From the NCBI GenBank assembly GCA_963169665.1, contig CAUJET010000155.1:62001-126000 (forward strand): a stretch of 64,000 nt of DNA, written 5' to 3'. Origin of the DNA: Actinomycetota bacterium (GTDB taxonomy: Bacteria; Actinomycetota; Acidimicrobiia; Acidimicrobiales; Ilumatobacteraceae). Below are positions 16,554 through 24,990 of this stretch, piece after piece. Position 1 is the stretch's first letter, and every line of letters begins with the position of its first letter. The translations under genes were made by a program, and so were the position numbers. Below the pieces are notes generated by a model that saw nothing but the letters and a program-made list of their open reading frames with translations, did no database searches and was not told where the DNA came from.

Positions 16554-18461
16554 TCAGGCCAGGGGCGCGAACTGGACCTCGGCGATCGCGCCGCTGTTCG
16601 GGAACTCGGGCGTACACGCACCGCTCGGCCCGACCTCGGTGAAGACGATCGCGATGTGCAGGGCGGCGCTCATCACGGGGAACTCGAGCGTGGCAGGCTC
16701 GGCTCCGGACTGCGATCCGACCGGCTCTCCCCACGCCTCGAAGGTGGCCGGGATCGCGTCGTTCGCGAGGCTCGTGTAGACGCGGACGGTCCACGACGAC
16801 GAGGCGATGTCGACGGTGATGCTGCCCGCGGCCGGCTGCTGCAGGGTGATGGCCACCCCGACCGGGCGGCCGTCGAGATCCATCGAGCCGTAGCACTCGG
16901 TGCGCCAGAAGGTGCCCTGGTCGCCGTCGATCATCAGGTCGACGAGCTCGTCGTTCTCGGCCGGGTCGTCGGGGTCGAGGTCGTAGGTCCGCACGCTGCG
17001 GAACATCGCGGTCGATGCGGGCGCCGCGGTCTCCGGGACGGGTCCGGCGCTGGCGATCTCGGCGGGCGGCGCCACGGTGGCGGTCGCCGCGGCAGGGTCG
17101 ACCGACGTGGGGGTGGGGAACTCGCCGCCGTCGCTGTCGGCGCCGATCGTGTTCCACAGCACCGCGCTCACGATGGTCGCGACGAGCAGCAGGCCACCGA
17201 CCACGATCAGCGATGGGCCGCGGCGGTGCTCGAACTTGCGGTTGGGCCGTCGCGAGATGGGCGCCGACCCGGTGGGGGTGCGGTCGCGATCGACGCGGAC
17301 GGGCGGGCCGGCGGGCCGGCCACCGGTGGTGCGCGGCGGGGTGGCGCCGGGCCGTCCGGGCGTGGTGGGCACCGGCCCGGTCGGGCGACGGTCCTGGCGG
17401 ACGCCGGCGCCGCCCTGCGACACGGGCGCTGCGATTGCGGCGCCGGCCGCGACGGCACCGGTGACGGGTGCCCCGACGGGATCTCGCGTCGGCATCGGGT
17501 GGGTGACGGCCTGGTCGTAGGGCTTGCGCAGCGTGGGATCGATCGGCAGCGGGCGCGGTGTGCTGCCCGATCCGGTGACGTCGTCGAGCACGGGCACCGT
17601 CGGGTCGTTGGCCCGGGCAGAGACATCCGTGAGCGCGGCGCGGACGGCCGCGCCCGACGGGTAGCGCTGGTCGGGCCGGCGCGCGAGGAGCCGGTGGATC
17701 AGCTCGGGCAGGCCGGCGGGCAAGGTCGGCCGCAGCCGGGTGATGTCGGTCGGATCGCGCTGCAGGCGTGCGAGCGCGGTGTCGGCGTCGTTCTGCCCGA
17801 GGAAGGGCACCCTGCCCGCGAGGCACTCGTACAGGACGAGGCCCAGCGAGTAGAGGTCGGCTCGGCCGTCGAGGCGCTTGCCGCGTACCTGTTCGGGCGA
17901 CAGGTACTTCGCCGTCCCCATCATGATGTTGTCGTTGGTGAGGTCGTCGCCGGTGGGCTCGAGACCCTTGGCGATACCGAAGTCGGTGAGCAGCACCCTG
18001 CCGTCGGGGGTGATGAGGATGTTGCCGGGCTTGACGTCGCGGTGGACCATGCCCGCCTGGTGAGCGGCGTCGAGTGCGCCGGCGACGCACGAGCCGATGT
18101 GGATCGTCAGCTCGGGGCTCAGTTTCTTCTGCTCGTCGAGCAGTTGGCGCAGGCTCTTGCCGTTCACCAGCTGCATCACGACGGCCTGCCGGCCGTTGTC
18201 CTCGATCGCGTCGTACACCGCGACGATGTTCGGGTGGTTCAGCTGGGCGACGGCGATGGCCTCGCGCCGGAAGCGTTCGGCCACGACGGGATCGCTTGCC
18301 AGGTTGGGCTTGAGCAGCTTGATCGCGACGTGTCGTGACAACGACAGGTCGGTGCCCAGCCACACCTCGGCCATGCCCCCTTGCGCGAGCCGACGCTCCA
18401 GGCGATAGCGCTGGGCGAGGACTGCCGGCGGCAGCGGCGGGGGGCTGGTGGTCGTGGACAT
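16554..18461 (-). CDS. Membrane Ser/Thr protein kinase with extracellular domain
   Basis: A 635-residue PknB-type kinase. Residues 15-280 carry a complete catalytic set: glycine loop LAQGGMAEVWLG, Lys48 in VAIKLL, HRDVKPGN (His140-Asn147), DFG at 160-162 and SPEQ. A Pro/Gly/Arg linker (about 300-415) leads to one membrane helix (SLIVVGGLLLVATIVSAVL, 417-436). The outer part has a Thr/Pro/Ala spacer and a discoidin-like domain (about 485-635). In M. tuberculosis this locus encodes MurJ fused to an inactive kinase plus a similar outer domain; here MurJ is absent and the kinase looks active. Confidence 0.92.
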   Translation of the reverse strand: MSTTTSPPPLPPAVLAQRYRLERRLAQGGMAEVWLGTDLSLSRHVAIKLLKPNLASDPVVAERFRREAIAVAQLNHPNIVAVYDAIEDNGRQAVVMQLVNGKSLRQLLDEQKKLSPELTIHIGSCVAGALDAAHQAGMVHRDVKPGNILITPDGRVLLTDFGIAKGLEPTGDDLTNDNIMMGTAKYLSPEQVRGKRLDGRADLYSLGLVLYECLAGRVPFLGQNDADTALARLQRDPTDITRLRPTLPAGLPELIHRLLARRPDQRYPSGAAVRAALTDVSARANDPTVPVLDDVTGSGSTPRPLPIDPTLRKPYDQAVTHPMPTRDPVGAPVTGAVAAGAAIAAPVSQGGAGVRQDRRPTGPVPTTPGRPGATPPRTTGGRPAGPPVRVDRDRTPTGSAPISRRPNRKFEHRRGPSLIVVGGLLLVATIVSAVLWNTIGADSDGGEFPTPTSVDPAAATATVAPPAEIASAGPVPETAAPASTAMFRSVRTYDLDPDDPAENDELVDLMIDGDQGTFWRTECYGSMDLDGRPVGVAITLQQPAAGSITVDIASSSWTVRVYTSLANDAIPATFEAWGEPVGSQSGAEPATLEFPVMSAALHIAIVFTEVGPSGACTPEFPNSGAIAEVQFAPLA

Positions 18462-18506
18462 GTCCGCTCGTGAACGCTAGTGGCGGGCACCTCTCAGGTC
18501 CCGGCA

Positions 18507-18536
18507 ATCGGCCAGGATCGGCCAGGATCGGCCAGG
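18507..18536. repeat. 10-bp tandem repeat, three copies
   Basis: ATCGGCCAGG occurs three times without mismatch in the 105-base gap between the DegV stop (18567) and the kinase start (18461). No other signal is visible in the gap. Confidence 0.9.
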
Positions 18537-18566
18537 ACGCCCTGGCAGGGCCGGGCGACGGGCGGG

Positions 18567-19445
18567 TCAGCCCTCGTGGAAGGCGATGCCGATGGTGCCG
18601 CGGCCGGCGTGGGTGCCGACGACGGGACCGATGTCGCCGATCACGATCTCGCCGGCGTAGTGGGGGCGGAGCAGTTCGACGAACTGATCGACGTCGCTGC
18701 AGTCCGCATGGAGGACGGCGAGGTTCTCGACCGTGCCGCCGGCGGCGGTGATCGACTGCAGCTTCTCGACGAGGAACGCGAGCGCCTTCGAGCGGGTGCG
18801 CTGCTTGCCGCCCTGCTCGACCTTGCCGTCGCGCACCTCGATGATCGGCTTGATCGCGAGGGCCGAGGCGAGCAGTGCCCGGGCGCCACCGATGCGGCCG
18901 CCCTTCTTCAGGTTGTCGAGCGTGTCGAGGGCGCCCCACACGCGGGTGCGTTGGGCGAGGTCGCGGGCCCGGTCGGCCACCGTGGTGGCGTCGGCGCCGT
19001 CGCGGGCCAGGCGTGCGCAGTCGGCCACGATCATGCCGAGGCCGAGGGTGCAGTTGCGGCTGTCGACGACGGTGACCGGGATCTCGGCGGCGACCGAACG
19101 GGCAGCGAGTTCGGCGCTCTGCATGGTTGCCGAGAGCGCGGCGCTCAGCGAGACCACGACGATCGCCGTGGCGCCATCGCCCGCGAGCCTCCGGTAGGCG
19201 ACCTCGAACTGGCCCGGTGCCGGCGCGGCGGTCTCGGGGAGCTGGGGCAACGTGGCGCAGCGGGCCCAGAACTCGGCCGGCGTGAGATCGCGACGGTCGA
19301 CGAACTCCTCGTCGCCCATCCGGATGGTGAGCGGGACGATCTCGATGCCGAGCTCGTCGACCACGGACTGGGGGAGGTCGCAGGCCGAGTCGGTGACGAC
19401 TCGGACGGACGATCGGGCGGGCGGTCCAGCAGGTGAGGTGCTCAC
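18567..19445 (-). CDS. DegV family fatty-acid-binding protein
   Basis: DegV proteins bind fatty acids; in firmicutes they are the FakB subunit that presents fatty acids to the kinase FakA. The 292-residue product has the DegV opening VRVVTDSACDLP, the SLSAALSATMQSAELAA lipid-binding segment and the later TLDNLKKGGRIGGARA motif. The GTG start at 19445 overlaps the DUF6049 stop by four bases. No FakA-like gene is seen nearby. Confidence 0.93.
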   Translation of the reverse strand: MSTSPAGPPARSSVRVVTDSACDLPQSVVDELGIEIVPLTIRMGDEEFVDRRDLTPAEFWARCATLPQLPETAAPAPGQFEVAYRRLAGDGATAIVVVSLSAALSATMQSAELAARSVAAEIPVTVVDSRNCTLGLGMIVADCARLARDGADATTVADRARDLAQRTRVWGALDTLDNLKKGGRIGGARALLASALAIKPIIEVRDGKVEQGGKQRTRSKALAFLVEKLQSITAAGGTVENLAVLHADCSDVDQFVELLRPHYAGEIVIGDIGPVVGTHAGRGTIGIAFHEG

Positions 19446-21661
19446 GAGGGCGGAAGGCTACTGGCCGCCGCATCGGGCGAGACCTCGCCGTCCGGCGCGA
19501 TCGGCATGACCGTTGCCGCCGATGTGACCGATGGATCGCGGTGATTGGCCGGATGGCGCGACTGGTGGCGCGCCGCAGCCGTCTTGCGGCGGCTCGACCG
19601 GGCGTGGTGGACCCACCAGGTGACCACCAGCAACAGGCCGGCACCGGTGATGAGCTGACCGAGACCGGCGAAGGAGTTCACGCGCGCGGTGAGCACGACC
19701 TCCGGCACCAGCTGCACTTCGCGGTTCTCCGCCGGCGCGTAGATCCTGAGGAACACGCTCGACTTGCCGTTGCTCAACGCCTCGACGTCGACGACGACGT
19801 CTGTCTCGCCCTGCGCTTCGACGGTGACGATCTGATCACCGTTCGGGAAACGCATCTTCGGCGAGCTCAGGTTCACCCGCACCTGCAGCGTCTGGGCGGA
19901 CGTGTTCGCGAGGGAGAACCGGAGCTTGCTCTCGCGGCCGGTGAGGGTGAACGCGAAGGGCTCCGGCGCCACGATCGCCTCGCGGTAGCCGGCGAAGTCC
20001 TCGTCCAGCCGCTCGACGGCGGCGTCGGCCTGTTCGTCGGTGACCGCCGTCGACGGCAGTGCCTCCAACGTGGCCGACCACCGGACGATGTCGGGCGCTC
20101 CTTCGGGCAGCATGCTGGCGTACGCCAGGACGTCGGCGGTGACGTCGTCGAGCCGCTCGATGCGACCCGTCAGGTCCGGCCCTGCCGAGTCGGGCAGGGT
20201 GAGTGTGACGAGCCGGCCGTCGTTGAGCAGCGTGGTGGTGTTGGTGCCCAGCTCACGCGGCGACACGACCTGCAGCGACGGCGAGCCGAGGAGCAGGGGC
20301 GCCAGTTCGCTGACGAAGGTGGCGTCGGGGATGCCGAGGTCGGGCAGGGCGAGGATCACGCCGTGCTGGTCGACCGCGCCGCCGTCGATGTCGATGTCGC
20401 GGGCGAGTACGACGAGTTCGGCTGCGACCTCGATCGCGGTGAGCACCGGATCGTCGGCGCCACGCACCATCTGCGTCCCGAGGAAGTCGTCGACGATGGC
20501 GGCGGGCACGGTCTGGCCGTCGTCGAGGTCGACGGTGACGAGCTGGCTGATGTCGGTGAAGTCGAGCAGGCTGCCGTCGAGATCGGTGTAGAAGTCGTAG
20601 GGCAGCACGAGCATGCGCGCGCCGAGGTTTCGCTGCATGGCTGCGCCGTCGCTGCTGAGCCGGTCGTCGACGAGCGCGACCGATCGGTCGATCGTCGTCG
20701 TGGCGAGGGCGTCGCCGAGGATGTCCTCCCCCTGGCGCAGCCAGTCGCCGTATCGGGCGTCCTCGCCGGCGGCGGCCGCCGCCGACGGATCGAGCGGGAG
20801 GCGGGGGGCGGCGATCAACTCGCTGCCGGTGAGCCCGGGCACCAGGGCCGCGGCGAGTTCGGGGTCGTCGGCGAGCACGGCCTGCAGCACCGACGGCTCG
20901 ACCTGGACGCCGCGCGGGACGGTGGTGCCCGCTGCTGCGCCGGCTGCGTCGAGGGCCGCGAGCGTGGCCGCGAGGTCGGTGAGTTCGGCGTCGGCGGTGC
21001 CGCTCACGGTCACCGCACCATCGACGCCGATCGATGGCAGCGACAGTTGGCGTGTGACGAACGCGACGGACAGCGGCGGAGCGCTCGAGGGCACCGACGG
21101 CAGGCGGTTGACGTAGGTGGTGACCTCACCCTTGGGGCGGTCGTCGAGCCGGAGTTCGAGCAGCACCGGGTGCACGCCCGATTGCGACATCTGCAGGGCC
21201 TCTGGCGTGCGGGTGAGCGACTCGGTGGGGACGCGCACGGTGATGGCGCCGTCTGCGACCGCGAGCAGGTTGGGGTCGGCGGCGGCGGGGTCGAGGCCGA
21301 TGTCGAAGGAGTCCTCGGTGCGGGTGAGTTCGCCCCGGGTCGACTGCTGGAACTGGAACCGGTCGGCGATGGCCCGATGGCTCGTCACGACGAGGACCGA
21401 ACGTTCGTCGAAGTCGGCGACCTCCACGCCGACGGGGAGGGCGAGGACGACATCGAAGCTGCCGTCGATGGCGACGGTGAAGGTCTGGTCGATCACCGAG
21501 AGCTCGTCCGTGGCGCGCGCGACGGGACCGGCGGCGATCGGTGCCTCGGCCGCGCTCCGGGTGCTCCCGCCGACGAGCAGCAGCGCGGTCGCGCCGGTGC
21601 CGAGGGCGCCGACGAGACGCCAGCACGGGCGTCGGACCGATCGGGTCGACCTCCGGCTCAC
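19442..21661 (-). CDS. DUF6049-type secreted/membrane protein (Rv3909-like)
   Basis: A 739-residue protein of unknown function in the position of mycobacterial Rv3909, between the pcnA side and the MurJ/sigM side. An N-terminal hydrophobic segment (CWRLVGALGTGATALLLVGG) acts as signal or anchor. A long extracellular part follows with a mixture of beta-rich domains (DFYTDLDGSLLDFTDISQL mid-protein). A C-terminal helix (QLITGAGLLLVVTWWV) is followed by a basic cytosolic tail. GTG at 21661 overlaps the GNAT stop by four bases (GTGA). Family assignment rests on context and architecture. Confidence 0.75.
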   Translation of the reverse strand: MSRRSTRSVRRPCWRLVGALGTGATALLLVGGSTRSAAEAPIAAGPVARATDELSVIDQTFTVAIDGSFDVVLALPVGVEVADFDERSVLVVTSHRAIADRFQFQQSTRGELTRTEDSFDIGLDPAAADPNLLAVADGAITVRVPTESLTRTPEALQMSQSGVHPVLLELRLDDRPKGEVTTYVNRLPSVPSSAPPLSVAFVTRQLSLPSIGVDGAVTVSGTADAELTDLAATLAALDAAGAAAGTTVPRGVQVEPSVLQAVLADDPELAAALVPGLTGSELIAAPRLPLDPSAAAAAGEDARYGDWLRQGEDILGDALATTTIDRSVALVDDRLSSDGAAMQRNLGARMLVLPYDFYTDLDGSLLDFTDISQLVTVDLDDGQTVPAAIVDDFLGTQMVRGADDPVLTAIEVAAELVVLARDIDIDGGAVDQHGVILALPDLGIPDATFVSELAPLLLGSPSLQVVSPRELGTNTTTLLNDGRLVTLTLPDSAGPDLTGRIERLDDVTADVLAYASMLPEGAPDIVRWSATLEALPSTAVTDEQADAAVERLDEDFAGYREAIVAPEPFAFTLTGRESKLRFSLANTSAQTLQVRVNLSSPKMRFPNGDQIVTVEAQGETDVVVDVEALSNGKSSVFLRIYAPAENREVQLVPEVVLTARVNSFAGLGQLITGAGLLLVVTWWVHHARSSRRKTAAARHQSRHPANHRDPSVTSAATVMPIAPDGEVSPDAAASSLPPS

Positions 21662-22293
21662 GACGCGACGGGTCCCTCGTAGACCCGGAGTCGTTCGGGA
21701 AGCTCGACGAAGCCGTGCCGTTGGTAGAGCTCGAGCGCTGCGGTGTTCTCGACGTGGGTGTTGACGAAGGCGCGCGTGACCCGCGACCGGCGCATCCATC
21801 GCATCGAATCGAGCAGCAGCGAGGTCGCGATGCCCTGGCGGTGCGCGGCGGGATCGACCGCGAGCCGCTGCACGTAGCCGGTGCGCGCCGCCCGGCCGGA
21901 CACCAAGAACGCGACGAGCTCGCCGTCCACGCGAACGGTGCGGGCGCGATGTGAGGGGGTGGCATGGCGGATGTCGGCGAGCATCTCGGCGTCGAGCGCC
22001 CAGTTGGCACCGAAGGCGGCGAGGTCGATCGCCGCGATGGCGGCGAGTTCGTCGGTGCGCAGGCGAGCCGTGCGGTGGGCCGACGGACCGAGCGCGAACG
22101 GGGCGTTGACGTCGAGCAGGGCGAGTTCCTGGACGCAGCGCAGGCCGGCACGGTCCGCCTGGCCGGCCTGGCGAGGCGAGAGTGCACCGGTGCGCAGGTG
22201 CGTGAAGCCGTGCTCCGCGAGCGCCGTGCGCCAGACGCGGTAGTGGTCGGGGGTGGGCACCGCCGTGCCGTCGAGCACGACGATCTGGGCCAT
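21658..22293 (-). CDS. GNAT family N-acetyltransferase
   Basis: A 211-residue acetyltransferase. The acetyl-CoA loop is VDPAAHRQGIATSLLLDSM, followed by VNTHVENTAALELYQRHGF, both typical of the GNAT fold. A separate N-terminal part (about 1-75) precedes the fold; the substrate cannot be told. I chose ATG 22293 (MAQIVVLDG); an ATG at 22431 is in frame but gives low-complexity residues. It heads the minus-strand run and diverges from the hydrolase gene at 22458. Confidence 0.85.
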   Translation of the reverse strand: MAQIVVLDGTAVPTPDHYRVWRTALAEHGFTHLRTGALSPRQAGQADRAGLRCVQELALLDVNAPFALGPSAHRTARLRTDELAAIAAIDLAAFGANWALDAEMLADIRHATPSHRARTVRVDGELVAFLVSGRAARTGYVQRLAVDPAAHRQGIATSLLLDSMRWMRRSRVTRAFVNTHVENTAALELYQRHGFVELPERLRVYEGPVAS

Positions 22294-22457
22294 GGACGGG
22301 TTGCCCGCGCAGGGGTGTGCCCGCGCCGGCACCGGCGTGCCGCGCAGGGGGATGTTGCCCGTCCGGCCAGGGTCGGGCCGCGAGGACGCAGCGTTCGCCG
22401 GCGAGCGCGAAGATCGGAGCACTCGGCTCATTCCCCCAGGACGGTAGCGTCGGAGAC

Positions 22458-23486
22458 GTGTCCGTGCTGTTCAGTACCCATGCCGCGTACCTCGAACATC
22501 TGGCAGGCCCGCGCCACCCCGAACGTCCCGAGCGGCTGCAGGCCGTGCTGTCGGGCATCAAGCGGTACGCATCGGCCGATGCGCTGATCCCGTTGGAGCC
22601 GATCGCGGCCACCCACGTCGATCTCGAGCGGGTGCACCCGCGTGCCTACCTCGATCGGATCGAGCACATCTCCACCTCAGGTGGCGGCCGGCTCGACCCC
22701 GACACCTATGCCTCGCCCGGCACGTGGCGCGCGGCCACGCTCGCTGCGGGTGCCGGGCTCACGGCTGCCGAGGCGTTGCGCCGTGGTGAGGGCGATGCCG
22801 CGTTCTGCGCGGTGCGCCCGCCGGGCCATCACGCCAACCAGACCGAGTCGATGGGGTTCTGCCTCATCTCCAACGTGGCCGTCCTCGCCGCGTCGCTCGC
22901 CGACCAGGGCGAGCGCGTGCTGATCCTCGACTACGACGCGCATCACGGCAACGGCACGCAGGACGTCTTCTACCACGACCCCCGCGTGCTGTTCGTGAGC
23001 CTGCACCAGTGGCCGCTCTACCCGGGCACGGGCCGGCACACCGAGGTGGGCAGCGGTGCCGGCGAGGGGTTCACCATGAACGTGCCGCTGCCGCCGGGCA
23101 CCACCGGCGACGTGTATCTGCGTGCGTTCGACGAGTTGATCGCGCCGCGTGTCGAGGCGTTCGCGCCCACCTGGTTGATCATCTCGGCGGGTTTCGACGG
23201 CCACCGCTTCGACCCGATCACCGAGCTGGGTCTCACCTCGGGCGACTACATCGCGCTCACCAAGCGGGCGCTGCAGTGGGCGCCGCCCGGTCGGCGGATC
23301 GTCATGCTCGAGGGCGGCTACGACCTCGATGCCCTCGCCTGGTGCGCGGCCGGCGTCGTCGGGGTGCTCGCCGGGGAGGATCCCGAACCGATCGACATGA
23401 CCGAGTCGGAGACGTCCGGTGGGCCGGGCGCCCGCCAACTCGACGCGATCACGTCGTTCTGGCGCGAGCGTCAGCCCGATCGGTGA
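22458..23486 (+). CDS. Histone deacetylase family protein (AcuC/acetylpolyamine amidohydrolase-like)
   Basis: A zinc-dependent deacetylase of 342 residues. It shows RPPGHHA (catalytic His pair), ILDYDAHHGNGTQDVFY (metal Asp and His), SAGFDGH (metal Asp) and LEGGYD. Bacterial members deacetylate small amines or acetyl-CoA synthetase, as in AcuC. GTG at 22458 follows GGAG. A GNAT acetyltransferase is divergently encoded 164 bases away, so they may act on related acetyl groups (inference). The stop overlaps the start of the next gene. Confidence 0.92.
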   Translation: MSVLFSTHAAYLEHLAGPRHPERPERLQAVLSGIKRYASADALIPLEPIAATHVDLERVHPRAYLDRIEHISTSGGGRLDPDTYASPGTWRAATLAAGAGLTAAEALRRGEGDAAFCAVRPPGHHANQTESMGFCLISNVAVLAASLADQGERVLILDYDAHHGNGTQDVFYHDPRVLFVSLHQWPLYPGTGRHTEVGSGAGEGFTMNVPLPPGTTGDVYLRAFDELIAPRVEAFAPTWLIISAGFDGHRFDPITELGLTSGDYIALTKRALQWAPPGRRIVMLEGGYDLDALAWCAAGVVGVLAGEDPEPIDMTESETSGGPGARQLDAITSFWRERQPDR

Positions 23487-24958
23487 ACGCACCGCGCCCG
23501 GACGTTCCGTCGGACCGTGCTCCGTTCGATGAAGCGGACGCGAAGGATCCGATGTCGGCACTGCTGGGTTCACCGAACGTCGCCGCGGTGCTCGACGAAG
23601 TCGCACCACTGGCCGAACGATTCAGCGCATCGGGGCACCGGCTGTTCCTCGTGGGTGGCTCCGTACGCGATCTCGTCACGACCGTCGTGCGGCCCGATGC
23701 ACCGCCGCCGGGCGACGTCGATCTCGATGCGACGACGACGGCTCGCCCGAAGGAGATCAAGCAGCTCCTCCAGGGCTGGGCCGACGCGATCTGGACCCAG
23801 GGGGAGCGGTTCGGGACGATCGGCGCGATGAAGCGCGTCGACGTGAACGGCGTGCTCGTCGAGCGAGTGTTCGAGATCACGACGCATCGCGCCGAGGCCT
23901 ATCGCGACGACTCTCGTAAACCGGACGTGGCGTTCTCCGACGACATCGCGGCGGATCTGTCGCGTCGCGACTTCACGGTGAACGCGATGGCGATCGAGGT
24001 CACCTCGCCGTTGCCGGTGCTGGTCGATCCCTTCGCCGGTGCGGCCGATCTGGCCGCACGCGTGCTGCGCACACCGCTCACCCCGGCCGAGAGCTTCAGC
24101 GACGATCCCCTGCGGATGCTGCGCGCGGCCAGGTTCATCACCCGCTACGACCTCGTGCCGGAGCCGGAGCTGCTCGGTGCCGTCGAGTCGATGGCCGAAC
24201 GGCTGTCGATCGTGTCGGCGGAGCGGATCCGTGACGAGCTCGACAAGCTGCTCGGCGCCGCAACACCGCATGCGGGTCTGCGGTTCGTGTTCGCAACGGG
24301 ACTCGGCCGACAGGCCCTGCCGGAGGTGGCTGCGCTCGCCGGCGAGACGGTCGGCCGGTCGCGTCACGGTGACGCGTTGACGCACACGCTCGCGGTGGTG
24401 GCCTCGCTGCCGGCGGGCTCCGACGATCGGCATCTCCGCTGGTCCGCCCTGTTCACCGCCCTCGGCCCGGCGGTGGCGAGGGCACGGATGCGCTCGCTCC
24501 GTTCGTCGCTCGCCTCGATCGAGGCGATCGGCAACCTGGTGGCCACGAAGGACCGACTGACCGCCGGCCCGTCCACCACGGCCCCGGCCGCAGCGGTCGG
24601 CTGGCACGACGGCGAGCTCCGCCGGTTGATCCGCGATGCCGGGCCGTGGTTCGACCAGGCGGTCCAGCTGGCGAGGGCCGACGCCGTCCAGCAGGTCGAC
24701 GGTGCGGGGGCCGAGGTGATGGCGGTGATCGACGATGCCGTCGCCCGCCTCGCCTCGCTCGCCGCGAAGGAGGACCTCGGGTCGATGCAGCCCGAGCTCG
24801 ACGGTGCTGCGGTGATGGCGGTGCTCGGTCTCGAACCGGGCCGTGCGGTCGGCCGGGCGATGCAGTTCCTCACCGAGCTCCGGCTCGACGCCGGGCCGGT
24901 CGGGCCGGACGAAGCAACCGATCGCCTCATAGAGTGGTGGACCGACCACTCTTCATGA
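23483..24958 (+). CDS. pcnA: CCA tRNA nucleotidyltransferase/poly(A) polymerase family protein
   Basis: A 491-residue nucleotidyltransferase, in the place of M. tuberculosis pcnA. The head domain has LFLVGGSVRDL, the metal-binding DVDLDATTTARP, and the template region DLSRRDFTVNAMA and DPLRMLRAARF. The C-terminal part aligns in order with the HD region (THTLAVVASLP), but the HD pair expected after LRWSALF is missing (TALGPA instead), so phosphohydrolase activity is probably lost. GTG 23483 overlaps the previous stop; ATG 23552 behind AAGGA is an alternative start. Confidence 0.9.
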   Translation: MNAPRPDVPSDRAPFDEADAKDPMSALLGSPNVAAVLDEVAPLAERFSASGHRLFLVGGSVRDLVTTVVRPDAPPPGDVDLDATTTARPKEIKQLLQGWADAIWTQGERFGTIGAMKRVDVNGVLVERVFEITTHRAEAYRDDSRKPDVAFSDDIAADLSRRDFTVNAMAIEVTSPLPVLVDPFAGAADLAARVLRTPLTPAESFSDDPLRMLRAARFITRYDLVPEPELLGAVESMAERLSIVSAERIRDELDKLLGAATPHAGLRFVFATGLGRQALPEVAALAGETVGRSRHGDALTHTLAVVASLPAGSDDRHLRWSALFTALGPAVARARMRSLRSSLASIEAIGNLVATKDRLTAGPSTTAPAAAVGWHDGELRRLIRDAGPWFDQAVQLARADAVQQVDGAGAEVMAVIDDAVARLASLAAKEDLGSMQPELDGAAVMAVLGLEPGRAVGRAMQFLTELRLDAGPVGPDEATDRLIEWWTDHSS

Positions 24959-24990
24959 TAGGATCCCCCGCGATCGGGCGGGGGTGACGC

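Noticed and set aside
19433-21682. Long plus-strand open frame (about 749 codons) over the DUF6049 gene
   Set aside because: Antisense shadow. The minus-strand frame has signal peptide, helix and coupling to its neighbours.
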